In this document: positions 24,640-37,200 of the stretch, piece after piece
How positions within the stretch are numbered: position 1 is the stretch's first letter
Layout: every line of letters begins with the position of its first letter
Assembly (NCBI GenBank): GCA_020746875.1
Contig: JAGTJL010000012.1
Span: 930,001 to 994,000, forward strand
DNA: 64,000 nt
Direction of reading: 5' to 3'
Source: Rhexocercosporidium sp. MPI-PUGE-AT-0058
Taxonomy: Eukaryota; Ascomycota; Leotiomycetes; Helotiales
Made by a program: the position numbers and the translations under genes
Notes under the pieces: model-generated
Told to the model about the DNA's origin: nothing
Seen by the model: the letters and a program-made list of their open reading frames with translations, nothing else
Databases searched by the model: none

Positions 24640-26863
24640 AGTCAATTTCCTCGAACCTCGACGTATATATCGACATCGGTTTCATGCGTGTTCAAACTAG
24701 ACGTCCTCTTCATAGTTCCGTTGAACGCCACTAAACATCTCGACATTTCAAGGTGCCATTCGTTCACCTCCGCCCATACCTTTAACAACCACTTATACTT
24801 CTCATCCGTCTGCACACCATCAGCACAGTCCACGATATCTTAGAGTCTCCGCATCCCATACACAGTTAGGATCTTAGGTGTGGGTGTCGAAGAGCTTTAG
24901 ACCGTCGTTGAAATTCTTGTCAACCCAGTCCCTCTCTTTAAGCATAGGAGTTCAGAGATGAAGTGTGCTGCCGAATGGTCGCTCTACATAACGCATACCT
25001 GCTTCTCTATCATAGGCAGACAATTCCCAAATAAAGCAACATACTTGGTCTGCCATGAAAAGCTTCTGAGAAAGACACTTAGCGGGCCACAAAGAGGGAA
25101 TTCTCCGCTGCATCTCCACAGCGTGAGCAGAGTAATGCTAAAGTAGTTGCGCCGAACCCATCTGTACATATCGCCATTGCCGACTGGTGCAACTCCCTCC
25201 AACGTTAGGGGTTTTAATTGGAAGTGTATGAAGCTGGACAATGACAGCTGGTGATTTGGTATGGGCATTCGTTTTAGTGGGTCGCTGCTGAAGTGAGTCT
25301 GTCTCTGTTTACTCTTCCATCGCAGAGCGGTGAATGAGGCAATGGCAATCCTATTTTTCCATTCGGCCATTGCTCTGTAATACACAAAGTATGCAATTAT
25401 CCGATCGTCGAAATTCCTGCTCTGCGCTTCGATGAAGACAGAGGCCTGCCCAATCCTGGCTCGCTCAGCTCGATGTTTTTGTTTGTACGAAGCTGTGCCT
25501 CGTGCCGCCGATTCTCTGACATACAAGGGGGGTTCTGGCGCGTCTATAAACACAAGCTCTGGGTGTATTGTATGTCTCTGGTCTTACGACCAACAGATCA
25601 TTCCTGGGGTAATTTACCGCGTACCTATAGCAGAGATCGCAGCAGTTATAGCTTCCGTAGATTGTTCAGATCTGTCGGTTAATATCCATCCCATTCCTGA
25701 TTCTAGAATCGGTCGTCGAGTATCCAAGCCATCTGTACCAAGAGCATTGTACGCATGGTATCTTTTTGATTCTAGCACGAATCACACGGCAATGGAAGCT
25801 CGTTGCATGTGCGAAACTTCATCCACCTACAACTGACATATGTTCGTCTGCGGAGAGTCCGACCCTCTTTCTTGGTGCGATCTGCCAATCTCGGTATTCT
25901 CTCCACGAGAGTACTGCTGCCTTCCCCTCCTTCCACTATTATGTTCGCTATTATATGTCCCTATATTGGTTGTGTGTATACCCAAGTTTCGGGAAAGAAT
26001 TGATTCCTGCTCTTAAGTCACAACATAACATGAGTACTTGGATCAACACTATGAATAGGTTGGGGTGCTGACACTGGAAGGGGCGAGGAAGCTGTGCAGC
26101 AGCTGACGGCTTCGATATCGAAGTCGTCTAGTGGGAGGCCTAGGCATATGTATGAATGACGGGTATACTACTGTACTTGGTGGGGAGCTCGATTCTTTGC
26201 CTAAGTCCCATACTCGTCATCCGTATCATCCAAATCTTCCATGTGACTCTCCATTGCAATAAGGGTGTTCCTTTCTGGACTTAGCAACGAGGTTGATGTG
26301 GTATTCGCTGGGTGTGTATCACTGTCGTCGTACACGATTTCTTCATCCATAAGAACAACGTCTTCGATAACGGCCTCTGTTGCGCCAGAGCAGTTTGTTC
26401 GAGAACCTGGGAGCGCGGTATCGGTGGCATGTGTAGTGCTTGCCGGGGGTTCTGAACCATTGTCGATGTCCATGAACTTTTCATATGAACAAACCACGCC
26501 CTCCATGCAAATATCTGCGGGGTCGGGATTCTTGATCCCATCACTCGATGGTATGATACCCTCAGAACTATTGAATTCAGTAGTGCCGTAGCATCATCTC
26601 GTGAATCTTATCCAGGTCTCGATGATTCTCCACTTCATCAAGATATTCGATCTGTGGTTTTATCTCCGACAGTAATTAACGAGAGATACACAGTACTTTC
26701 TAGTGACTTGTGAAGTGCATAGGATGGCTAGACGTGCTTCCTGCTGCTGTAGGAGCCATGCAGTTCTGAAAGACCAATGCGTTTCAGATATGAGAGTGCA
26801 GTGCCTGGCATTAAGATTCATCCGATGTCCATTAATCCCAGCTCCATCGTCTAAACTTTCCAC
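24640..26863 (-). pseudogene. minus-strand coding relics, unrecognised
   Basis: Several minus-strand segments look like protein but are separated by stops and frame changes. They include: 26863-26660 (start MESLDDGAGINGH); 26650-26585 (IEYLDEVENHRDLDKIHEMM); 26540-26201, an acidic Ser/Thr-rich piece ending DDTDDEYGT; about 25930-25740, with several cysteines near CDSC and IPCVQC; 25553-24984 (ELVFIDAPEPPLYV at its start); and 24960-24642, where WVDKNFNDGLKLFDTHT hits an in-frame TAA and a later frame carries KYKWLLKVWAEVNEW. They may be one or two decayed genes or an intron-rich lineage-specific gene I cannot assemble. No family is recognised and no function is proposed. Confidence 0.3.
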
Positions 26864-27624
26864 TCAGATGCAGCCTCTCTGCCCTCACCTCATTGTGTGA
26901 CCGCGTCGCAGCTTCATCGGCCAAGAGGTCCGGGATTGATCCTGGTGGATGTGAAACCCAAGCCCCTGAAACCTTCTGACCGAAAGCGGAAAGGTAACCT
27001 TATCGGTTATCTACCCGCATGGCACGTGATATCAAAAACAATTGCAGCATTTCTGGCCGAAGGAGGACATTTTGAAGCTTCATCGTGTTGTGCGATAGCT
27101 CCGGCGTGGCCTTTTGGTTGATGTTGGGGGTTTCGGGGTCTGTTTGATGGGCGTCCGCGTGACACAGCATCGGTAATGAGGTTCTGTCGTAATGCCGAAG
27201 GTGAGCTCAGGCGCGATCGAGAGTCGTTCCGTCCACCCAGCCAGCTGCAGCAATGCACCCACCTTCGCGGCGCTGCGAGCTGGCTGCACAGGATCAGCGA
27301 TCTAGGAAGCGGAGAGGATGACGAAGCAGTTGAGCAGGGAGGAGAAGAGGAGAGAGATGGGGAGATGGGGAGATAGGGAGATTAAGGTGTTTGGGATACA
27401 AAGTGGTGAAGAATTAGTATGAATGGAAAGACGAAAGACGCGAATGATTGCATTCCTTTATCTTCCGCGTCGTCCGCAGATGAAAGAGTAGTAGAACAGC
27501 TCGCTGAGAAGGAGATTCGGACGTGACTTCCTCCCCGCCGCCTCTCCTCTCTTCTCTCCGCTTTCCTTCCATTCTCCTCAGAAGCGGAAGCAGAGAGGCA
27601 GGAGTAGTACCCAGAGGTATCTTA
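26864..27624. other. upstream region of NHP6, distal part
   Basis: 761 bp without a supportable gene. Purine-rich GGAGA runs occur near 27,340-27,380. It leads into the microsatellite-rich leader of NHP6. Confidence 0.4.
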
Positions 27625-27632
27625 CCAGCCAT

Positions 27633-27675
<43 letters not shown>

Positions 27676-27692
27676 TCCATCCATCCATCCAG
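27625..27692. repeat. CCAG/CCAT tetranucleotide microsatellite
   Basis: One CCAG, one CCAT, ten consecutive CCAG units (27633-27672), four CCAT units (27673-27688) and a closing CCAG. The compound structure shows a CCAG tract with a variant CCAT block that expanded separately. It lies about 1.1 kb upstream of the NHP6 start. Confidence 0.9.
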
Positions 27693-28794
27693 CGCGGCCA
27701 AGAAGAGGGAGGAGGGAGAAGGAGGGAGCCAGCCGCCAGCCTCCAGACAGACCAGACCAGCCATGGAAACAGGCAGGCAGGCTGGTCGGTCTTGGTCGCT
27801 TTGTTATGCTCTCTGCTGGGTCTTGCTCACTCACCTCATCACGGCGTCCGTCCAGGCCAAGGGCTGCGGCCAATCAAAAGGCGGCGTCGCGGGTGGTGAG
27901 AGGGGAACATGGGAACTTGGGACTAAAGTAGCTCGCTTGTGCTGCAGGGCAGGGCAGGCAGGGCAGGAGCGGTGCGGTGCAGTCGGTCGGTCGGTCGGCC
28001 ACCCACCTACCGCACCGCACCGCATCACCCAGAGCGACTGGACTGCACCCACCACCCACCACCCCCCTCCCCTTCATAGACTTTGCCCACTCCCACTCCC
28101 ACTCCCACTCCCACCTCTCCCTCTCCTCTCTGCTGTCTGTCTGTCTTCCACCCATTTTCTCACCACCAAAGCTCTCTCTCACCAAAAAGCTCTCACCAAA
28201 CACTCCCATACTGTACTTTCCTGTAAGTTGCCTCTTCTCCTCTCCCAACTCTCAACATCGCTTCGGCAATTGTCCACTTCATCTCCGCTTTATTGGCTCG
28301 ATTCCAGTCACAACGACGCGCAATTGCACCTTTTCATTCGTCGATTCCGTCGCAATGCACCGTTATCTTCAATCTTGTCGTCGCGTTCTGCGACCGACGC
28401 GATTCAATTGTCTTGTTGATCAGAACCCCCCAGCTAATCCACCTGATCACGCTCCAGGTCAACACTTGACAGTCGCATCGCAGTCCAACTCAAAAAACAA
28501 ATCCAAGTAAGTTAGATGTTCGTTTTTTGGTGTTCTACAGCTTCGCAAACCAACTTCACCATCAACTTCGACTTTCTGCGCCCGGCTGCGTTCGCATTCA
28601 CCTTCGGCCCTCACTTCGGCCTTCCCTCACCAACAACAAAACAACCAGCTACCAGGCGCATAGCTGCTATCAGCAACCTCCACCACCAAAACCCATTTCA
28701 GTCGATATCGACTCTACCAATCACCGGTCGCAATATCTGATCGCGCATCTCACTGACATCAATTCAACCATTAGACCCCTCAACTACCTTCACT
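27693..28794 (+). promoter_or_regulatory. NHP6 promoter and long pyrimidine-rich leader
   Basis: This stretch is low in complexity: GGCAG repeats near 27,950, four CGGT units near 27,984, CCCACT hexamers at 28086-28115, then TC-rich sequence, the usual look of a strong fungal promoter next to its transcription start. A likely 5' UTR intron runs 28507-28540 (donor GTAAGT, acceptor TCTACAG). Long ORFs here (for example 27523-28419) come from the skewed composition and are not genes. Confidence 0.5.
28086..28115. repeat. CCCACT hexanucleotide repeat
   Basis: Four perfect CCCACT units (28086-28109) followed by one CCCACC, inside the pyrimidine-rich leader of NHP6. Confidence 0.85.
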
Positions 28795-29283
28795 ATGCCT
28801 AAGGAGAAGACCACCAAGCGTGCCACCAAGGCCAGAACCGAGAAGAAGAAGAAGGGTAAGTATCTTCAACTCCTACCTGGCTGTCGCGACTTTGCTGACA
28901 CCACCGCCAGATCCTAACGCGCCCAAGCGTGGTCTCTCTGCCTACATGTTCTTCGCCAATGAGCAGCGTGAGAATGTCCGTGACGAGAACCCTGGCATCA
29001 CCTTTGGTATGGTCTCCCTCAACTCAAGCCACTCTCCTCGCCATACTGATACTCCATCATAGGCCAAGTTGGCAAGGTCCTCGGTGAGCGCTGGAAGGCT
29101 CTGAACGACAAGCAGCGCACCCCGTATGAGGCCAAGGCTGCTCAAGATAAGAAGCGTTATGAGGACGAGAAGGCTAGCTACAACGTAAGTGCTGATAAGC
29201 CTGTGGGCGTTCGCAAGCGTACTGCAAGAGGTACTAATAGGAACGTCGCACAGGCTGACGCCGAAGAGGAAGAGTCTTCTTAA
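28795..29283 (+). CDS. NHP6: HMG-box non-histone protein Nhp6
   Basis: Exons 28795-28855, 28911-29006, 29063-29184 and 29254-29283 encode 102 residues. A Lys-rich amino arm ([20 protein letters not shown]) precedes a single HMG box from [15 protein letters not shown] to YEDEKASYN, and the protein ends in a short acidic EEEESS. The length and the DPNAPKR opening match Nhp6 proteins. Nhp6 bends DNA without sequence specificity, helps the FACT histone chaperone reorganise nucleosomes and supports Pol II and Pol III transcription. Introns are 55, 56 and 69 bp with good consensus sites. The long low-complexity promoter region fits a highly expressed gene. Confidence 0.95.
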
Positions 29284-30937
29284 GCTCTTCGCCGTCTCTT
29301 CTTGCACCTGGACTACGCTCACGACATGACATACAACCCTGACGGACATTCACGGATCTGGGCTTCCATGGGAGATGTTGTGTTGCTGAACACTGTGCTC
29401 CAGTGTCTTCTTCTTTTTCTCTCTTTGGGCTGGGGTGTTGCTTTTGAACTGGATCTGGGAAACAACGGTGTGCATTTCTTTTGCCATGGAAACGAACGTC
29501 GGCTATGACTTTACGGAGGATTTCTCTGGTCACAGGAGGTGATCAAGGTCCAAGACGATCATTGACGCGCTTTTCATGATCTGGATTGCTGACAGTGACA
29601 ATGGATCTGTCCCTGCAATTCAACGACGCGTATCAATGGGGTCTCTGTATTCTAGTTCCTTACCTAACTGTGCCATTATCTGCCTATACATTCCGATGAA
29701 GGGACTTGTACGTTTGATATGATTGATGTTCTGAAATTGACTCGGTCTTGCATACCTTAGCATCCGCGGACCTGAGACATCAAAATATGGGAGATGCCTG
29801 GATGCCTCATCTGATTTGACGCGTCGAAGAGATCGCGCTAAACCTGCTGCCTACCATCTCCATACTTCACAAAACTAGCAACCTCGCTCACAACTTACCT
29901 GGTTGGCACTCATTCCTACATTTTGATGTCAGCTTTGAAAGCCTCACTTGCAAGTGCGGGGATGCGACGAACAATTTGTTGCCCCTTTCATGCTTCGAAA
30001 CTCAATGAAAAATCCTGTGGTCCTGTGTATCTGCTGTTTTGCCAAGATGGCTTCCATTATCTGTAGGAGTAAGACTTCTGATTGTGGAACCATCTGAATG
30101 ACCAGTGTATCCGTTCTCGTGCCACAGAACTTCATCTCGGCCAGACACCAGCCTGGCCGTTGAAATGGCCTCAAGAGAAACATCTCTCGGCCCCCGACAT
30201 ACGCCATGCATCTGAGTGGTATGCGAGTGGCAGCACCATTCCCAATTCCTCTGCTGTATTTCTCGGCTCTGGCTACCAAAATCTCATGTATGGTGTGCTC
30301 GAGTCTGTGTTCAGAGACCGGCTTCAACTCCATATGAACACAGCCGAGTCAGCACCCTCAAGAACAACTCCCAAGTTCAGCACGAAGGGAAGGATCTGCC
30401 AAATTATATCCTCTCTTCAAGGTCAGCCGCGTTGATAGCCTTGCACGATTCGCCGGTTTGCTTTGCATCATGAGAAGTGCATCGGATGCTTTGCATTCGT
30501 GGCTCCACCGAATCTCCGGCTCTCGCGCGAATCGAATGAAGGGTTTAGGTTCGCGGGACATGCAGACAGAACCATACCCATGCCTGTCTGCATGAGAGAG
30601 CAAATGCACTGCTCGCATTGGAAGTTCAATCGGCTTTGCAGGATGGATGCTGCGATGCAACTTTTTCCTCTACACGGTGGGAGGGAGGAAGTGTCTAGCC
30701 TGGACACGTCAGAGTTTGGCTGGCGTCCCCCAGATATTTTCTTCTCACAACCAGACCTTGCGGTTCCCACCGCAGAGCCTCTGCTTCCCTACTCTAGGTC
30801 TACGGCGTTTATCATATCCGCCTTTTGTCTCAATTGATATATTCATTTATTATTTTCGTTTTCGAGGTTCCACAATGCATCGGTCTCTGCTTCTTTCAGA
30901 GGCGCATTGACCTTGATGTCTGCGCAGTACTGTCCGC
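29284..30937. other. spacer between NHP6 and the 12-exon gene
   Basis: About 1.65 kb. Overlapping ORFs of 117-130 residues on both strands at 29,944-30,435 have no recognisable domain, and neither strand is favoured. I call no gene. A small hypothetical gene cannot be excluded. A frame leading into the next start closes at a TGA 27 bp upstream of 30938. Confidence 0.4.
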
Positions 30938-33356
30938 ATGGAGGTGCTTCTGGGTGCTTGGAGGGAAGCTCTCAGAGCTGATAAAGCGGTGGTCGAGCTC
31001 TTACGGATCCGAAGGGAGCTGGAGTTGGAGTTCTACGATCATATCACGGCCGTTCTGAGAGAGATCGAGTCCACGAGCAGGCTCCTCCGAGACCTTTACG
31101 ACCTCTTCCCGATATACCGGAGTCGGGTACCGATCATCATTTACTACTTGGATATCATTCTTCCGTCTCTTGAGAGAACCATCAAGAATATGAGTAGGTG
31201 CATATTAGGATACTGCCGATCCTCGCTCCCAAAGATATTTGCTATTAGAGTAGTACTGACGTTCCATTGTTGCAGTGGTGTATATTGACAATGACGCTTT
31301 CCCAGCTCGAACGCAAGTAGGTGGTGGTGTTCCGAGATGCTTCCGATATTTACTCGCGAGACCTCCACTCCACATACTGACTCCCCAACCACCCAGTGGA
31401 CATTGATGGTAGAACGCCTCGGCGATCAGGGCGGTATGTCACTACCTACCCGGTTCGTGATGTACGTCGACCTACTCGTACAGCTGGTGAGGTTGCTTAG
31501 CCGGCACGTATACTTCCCCCCCCCCCCCCTACCCTAAATCGCTGATTGGACAATGTTTGAAATCTGACTGGCGCCGTCAGCTCTCCCCTCTACGACCCCA
31601 CGACCCTGGAATTGTTACGTATGAGACATTTGCGACTGAGGCACCTGCAAGGCATCCCAGGTATGCGCCTCTGACCGACTGATTGATTTACTGCCGTGAC
31701 ATCTCGATGCCGCGAGCGAGGAGGAGGGTCAATTGAGAACTTTGGAAGACTCAGTAATGATGGAGCGATCACTCATACCATACGTGCTAGCACCTCCTGC
31801 CCCGACCGTCCCGCACCATGCTCCGACCCAGCCAACTGAGGCTGATCTTGAGGTAAATTCCTCCATATTCCATCAAGAGTCTATCAATCACGCACAGTAC
31901 TTCAACCTCACATTGTAGGGAAAGCGCCGTCACTGGGCTGAAAAGATATTCGACGACCAACCGCATTCGACCACGGGCCTGAGACACAGACGCGAGTAAG
32001 TAAAGTCAAGCCTCCGATCTACCCGTACAACATTGAACTTCTCAGCCTTGTCTGGGATGGTTGTTAGATTGGCCAATCGATGTTGACTTTTCCTAGATCC
32101 AAGTGTTTTGGGCCGCCAATGGTAGATGTGAAGCTAGGTATTACGCATGGCTCCAGTGTACTCTTCAAACTGTAAGTCAAAATCCACTTCCACATCTAAC
32201 ACCTGATATCTCGTTAAACCCATCAGACCATTCGACAAGAACCGCCTCTCAGTAACTCTCTACCTTCAACCCGAAGGACCAGATATGACAAGACTTCTCT
32301 GTCGCTGGCTCGACCCATACATGAACCCCCTCACAGCATGTTACGGCGTCCATGAGCTGTGCGTCAGACGCAAAGGCTCATCGCTGCAGTTCCGTCGCTG
32401 GAGTGTTAACAAAATGCATCCTAAGCTCTGGATGGCTCTTTTCTTCAAGACGTGGGAAAGTACGTATCTGACCTGAGCTCCGCTTTAGCTTTCTCATAGA
32501 TATAATTTGGCGGTATCTGTATTCGCTTTAAGGTGTTTTGGTTTGGTTCTGACTGTAGTGATACAGGAATGGTACTTTTCCACTGCGCTTTCGGTGCGCT
32601 TAAATCTAGGTGTCCACTTACTATCAGCGTCACGCCTGAGGATGTCTGTCTTCCTGGCGAGAAGAGATTATTTCAGGGGTATGTTTACTCCACGTCGGTT
32701 ATTTTTGCTTCGTGAAATTGGATTACATGTTGACTGACGACTTTTAGCAAAATCATCGACGACGGCTTCGAGCACATCCTCACCGTCCTCCAGGATCTCA
32801 AGTGTGGAGGAATCAGACTCCACGCCGCTGTCCGGAGTGGAGAGCTAAGACGCTGTCCTGTCTGGACTGCTTTCAGTAAGCCCTATTCCTATTTTCTTCC
32901 TGTTCATCGTCTTAGATAACATGGGTTTAATATTGCCTACTCCCTCGGAATTGTTCTGACCGATGGCATAGTAACGCATCAATCACAATCCCCACAATGG
33001 CTCGTTCGCCGCAGTCGCCACCGTGTTTGGCTTAGGGATATCCATCCGTATGTCTTTTGCCAGAAGTATAAGAAGAAGCATCAGATGAAGCGGCATGGAG
33101 AGTTCGAGTTGAATTTCGTTACTGAGGATGGTATGTAGGACATCTCTTCCCTTCTCCCTTTGCAATTCCCTTTTTGTCTGGATGGGCTAGCTTCTCCGGC
33201 TTTTTTAAGGGGGTGTGGGATTGGGGAGAGATGGGAATGGTTTTTGGGTTATTTGACTGATGAGTACTAGCTGCCGACGCCTTCCAGGATATGTTCCAAG
33301 AAGGCTCAGATAGCGGTGGAGGCGAAATCGTCATCGTGACTCAAGGAGGGAATTGA
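30938..33356 (+). CDS. uncharacterised fungal protein, 12 exons
   Basis: Twelve predicted exons (30938-31193, 31276-31316, 31397-31503, 31581-31660, 31791-31852, 31919-31995, 32097-32171, 32227-32459, 32567-32678, 32748-32875, 32972-33130, 33271-33356) give 471 residues in one unbroken frame. The amino third is helical (WREALRADKAVVELLRIRR, RFVMYVDLLVQLVRLLSR). The middle and end look mixed alpha/beta (VDVKLGITHGSSVLFKL, IDDGFEHILTVLQDL, basic WLVRRSRHRVWLRDIHPYVF). No catalytic motif, signal peptide or membrane segment is evident. I recall similar proteins only as uncharacterised fungal sequences, so no function is given. The intron at 31504 appears to use a GC donor (CG|GCACGT) followed by a run of 14 C. 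Eleven introns in 1.4 kb of coding sequence is dense for this window. Confidence 0.75.
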
Positions 33357-34237
33357 GTCATTACCATGTTGCTGATATACGTTACGATTTCTCGTTCCAC
33401 TGGACATACCACCACACCCCGAGTCTATCAACCATTCGCCAGATGGTAAATTTTGGAATTACATCTATTGTATTGGATTTAGGAGGAAGCTATCGAACCG
33501 TCGATATTGCAGCTTCGTTTGGAGAACAGGACCTACAATTACAACTACGTCGCTCACAGGAGGCTTTTAGGGAAGAGGCGGGGGTTGTTTTGTTTTGCGA
33601 GCTCTTTTATTATACCCTTTCTTATTTCTTTTGCATGGTGTGGATATGTGATGTGGAGTTGTAGTTATTTTTAGTTTGTAATTGGCACTGTACTGAAAAC
33701 ATCTTGTGAGATTCGGCGCAAGTTGCATTTTCTATTTGACATCGTCCTCGAATCCGGTGGTTGATATGGTAAACAAAAAGGATTATGGGAGTGGGTTTAT
33801 CCAGAGTGTAAGCATGAAGATATCAACAAGAAGTAGATATGTATTATGCCTACTTGTTTATTTGGCTGTTATAGGTTGATATTTTGATATTCTTAATTTT
33901 TCTGCCAGAGAATTAAATCACATTGACTGAGCCACCGAGGATGAGACGAAGATTCAAGGGAAAGGCATGAAAAGCTGTATGTAACGGAAAACAAAGTATA
34001 ACTTATTGGATACAGCTTCCTTAATACAATCCCATAAGTAGAAATGAGAATTCAATAAGAAATCAAGAAAATCGCCGACCAAAATTAAAAACCTCCCATG
34101 TTGAAGCCAGCCAGCCGCGTTTCGATCTCGCCTCCACCAAAAACCGCGTCTAAATTTCAGATCTCCATTCCCGTCCTCAAGCACCTTTTTGCCCCACCAT
34201 AATCTTTCTTTCCCAACACCAAAAACACCACAACACA
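33357..34237. other. spacer upstream of DIS3
   Basis: 881 bp. The left part is AT-rich 3' sequence of the preceding gene; the right part must hold the DIS3 promoter. No gene seen. Confidence 0.5.
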
Positions 34238-37200
34238 ATGACGAGTCTGAAAAGATCCCTAGCGGCAGACCCGTACGCCTCGAACATATCCAGCAAAGTC
34301 TACGTACGATCTACAAAGAGTGGGAAGGTGCAGAAGATAGTCAGGGAGCTGTACCTACGGCAAGATATTCCCTGCTCATCGAAGCTATGTACGAGCTGTC
34401 TAGCTACTGCGCCGAGGGATGCTGGGGGTAAATGTACGTCGAGCTCCAATTGAAGAAGATGCTATTATATACCGGACTGGTATACTGATTATCTATCTGG
34501 CTATAGTAACACCATTCGTCCTCTCGCCCCAGCCCGCCGGAACAAAAGCCTACAAGCAAGGGCACTACCTGGTCCCCGACACCAACGCGCTCCTCAACGC
34601 CCTCGACCTCTTCGAGCAGAAATCCGCCTTCTACGATGTCATCATCCTGCAGACGGTCCTGGAAGAACTGCGCAATCGCTCCCTGCCCCTCTATAACCGG
34701 CTCATCGGCCTCACCAAGAGCGAAGAGAAGCGGTTCTACGTCTTCTTCAATGACTTCCGGCTCGAGACGTACGTTGTTCGCGACGCGGGCGAATCGATCA
34801 ATGATAGGAACGATAGGGCTGTTAGGAGGGCTGTCAAGTGGTATGGAGAGCATCTCGCGCAAGCCGTGAAGGATGCGGGGGGGAGCGAGAAGAAAGTCCC
34901 TGCTGTGGTTATGCTGAGTGACGATAAAGAGAACTTGAAGAAGGCGAAGAGGGATGGGATACAGGCTTGTTCGCTCAGTGCGTATGTGGAGGGCTTGGAG
35001 AATGCGGATCAATTGCTTGACATGATCAGTGTGGTGAAGGAGGGGCGGGAGCTGAGAGATGCGAAGACGACGGAGAATATCTACGCCGAGTACTTTTCTG
35101 TCTCGAAGATGTTGACGGGTGTTAAGAATGGGACGCTGCATCAGGGCATCTTTAACGTCTCGCCGTATAATTACTTGGAGGGCTCGATACATGTCCCGGC
35201 GTTCGATAAGTCGTTGCTTGTGCTGGGGAGGGAGAATATCAATCGTGCTGTGCAGGGTGATGTGGTTGTTGTGGAGGTTTTGCCGAAGGATCAGTGGAAG
35301 GAACCGTCGACGAAGATTATTGAGGAGGAGACGGTTAATAAGAATGAAAATGCTGATGTGGAGGATGGGGAGGCTGTTGTCACGGAGAAGGAGAGGAGGG
35401 CGCTGCAGGAGGAAGTCAAGAAGGTTCACAGTAAGACCTCGGAAGGCAAGCCTCAGCCGACGGCGAAGGTTGTGGGTGTGGTGAAGAGGAATTGGAGACA
35501 GTATGTTGGGCATGTGGACGAGTCTTCGGTCAGTCAATCGATCAAGCAGAGTCGGAAACAGCAGACGGTGTTCCTCATTCCTATGGACAAGAGGATACCT
35601 AAGATCAGAGTCCGAACAAGACAAGCTGGAGAGATTCTCGGCAAGCGGGTTTTGGTCACTATTGATTCGTGGGACCGGGACTCGAGGTATCCGGTTGGTC
35701 ATTTTGTTCGATCGCTGGGAGAGCTGGAGACGAAAGGTGCTGAGACCGAGGCTCTATTGCTGGAATACGACGTTCAGTACAGACCCTTCCCAAAGACTGT
35801 GTTGGACTGTTTACCAAAGGAAGGTCACGACTGGATTGTACCGCCTAGTATAGACGATCCTGGCTGGAGAGACCGCCGTGATCTGCGAGGTCTCCAGATC
35901 TGCAGCATCGATCCTATCGGATGTCAGGATATCGATGATGCGCTCCACGCTCGACCACTACCAAATGGTAACTTCGAAGTTGGTGTACATATCGCAGATG
36001 TGTCCCATTTCGTCAAGCCAAACAACGCCATGGACGCTGAAGCAAGCATTCGAGGAACAACGGTTTACTTGGTCGACAAGCGTATTGATATGTTGCCAAT
36101 GCTTCTTGGTACAGATCTCTGCTCGCTGAAGCCATATGTTGAACGGTATGCTTTCTCGGCCATATGGGAAATCACCCCAGATGCGGAGATTGTCAAGTCA
36201 GACTTCACGAAATCGGTCATCAAATCCCGGGAAGCTTTCAGTTACGAGCAAGCACAGATCCGAATCGACGATGCTTCGAATCAAGACGAATTAACGAATG
36301 CCATGAGGACTCTCCTTATGCTTTCCAAGAAATTCAAACAGAAGCGTATGGATGCAGGAGCTCTCAGTCTCTCATCACCTGAAGTAAGAGTTGAGACCGA
36401 ATCCGAGACTTCGGATCCTATCGATATTAAGACCAAGAAACACCTTGATACTATGTCTCTTGTGGAGGAGTTCATGCTGTTAGCTAACACCAGCGTCGCC
36501 GCAAAGATCTATGAGGCTTTCCCACAAACCGCTATGCTCCGTCGTCACGGCGCTCCTCCAAAGACAAACTTCGAAGAGCTTGCCAATCAACTGAAAGTCA
36601 AGCGTGGTCTCGAACTCCGCACCTCCTCCTCGAAAGAATTAGCAGACTCTTTAGACGCCTGTGTCGACCCCAAGGAACCCTTCTTCAACACCCTCGTCCG
36701 CATCATGGCAACCCGCTGCATGATGTCCGCCGAGTACTTCTGCTCCGGCACACAAGCCTACCCCGAGTTCAGACATTACGGTCTCGCCTCAGAGATCTAC
36801 ACACATTTCACCTCACCCATTCGTCGATACGCTGATCTCGTAGCTCACAGACAGCTCGCCGCTGCCATCGAGTACGAACCACTCGACGCCAGCGTCCGCA
36901 GCAAAGGCAAGCTGGAATCAGTCTGCAAAAACATCAACGTACGGCACCGCAACGCGCAACAAGCAGGTCGTGCATCCATCGAGTACTACGTCGGACAAGC
37001 ACTTAAAGGCCGGATCGTCGAAGAAGAAGGCTTTGTCATGAAAGTCTTCTCGAACGGCTTCGTAGTCTTCGTCCCTCGCTTTGGTATCGAGAGTCTGATT
37101 CGCTTGAGGGATTTGGCGGATACGGAACCGGAGAGCTCGTTTGATGCCGAGGAGTATGTGTTAAGGACTAGTGGGAGTAGGGAGGTGGAGGTGGAGCTTT

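Noticed and set aside
27523..28419. 298-codon plus-strand ORF over the NHP6 upstream repeats
   Set aside because: Mostly translated microsatellite (Gln-Pro-Ala-Ser runs) and pyrimidine-rich leader; not a protein gene.
29944..30435. Overlapping ORFs of 130 (minus) and 117 (plus) codons
   Set aside because: Neither strand shows domain character or splice-supported extension; likely chance.
34404..35702. 432-codon ORF on the minus strand inside DIS3
   Set aside because: It is antisense to the RNB protein over its whole length and is Arg/Leu/His/Pro-rich, as expected from the opposite strand of a GC-biased coding region. DIS3 itself is unmistakable.
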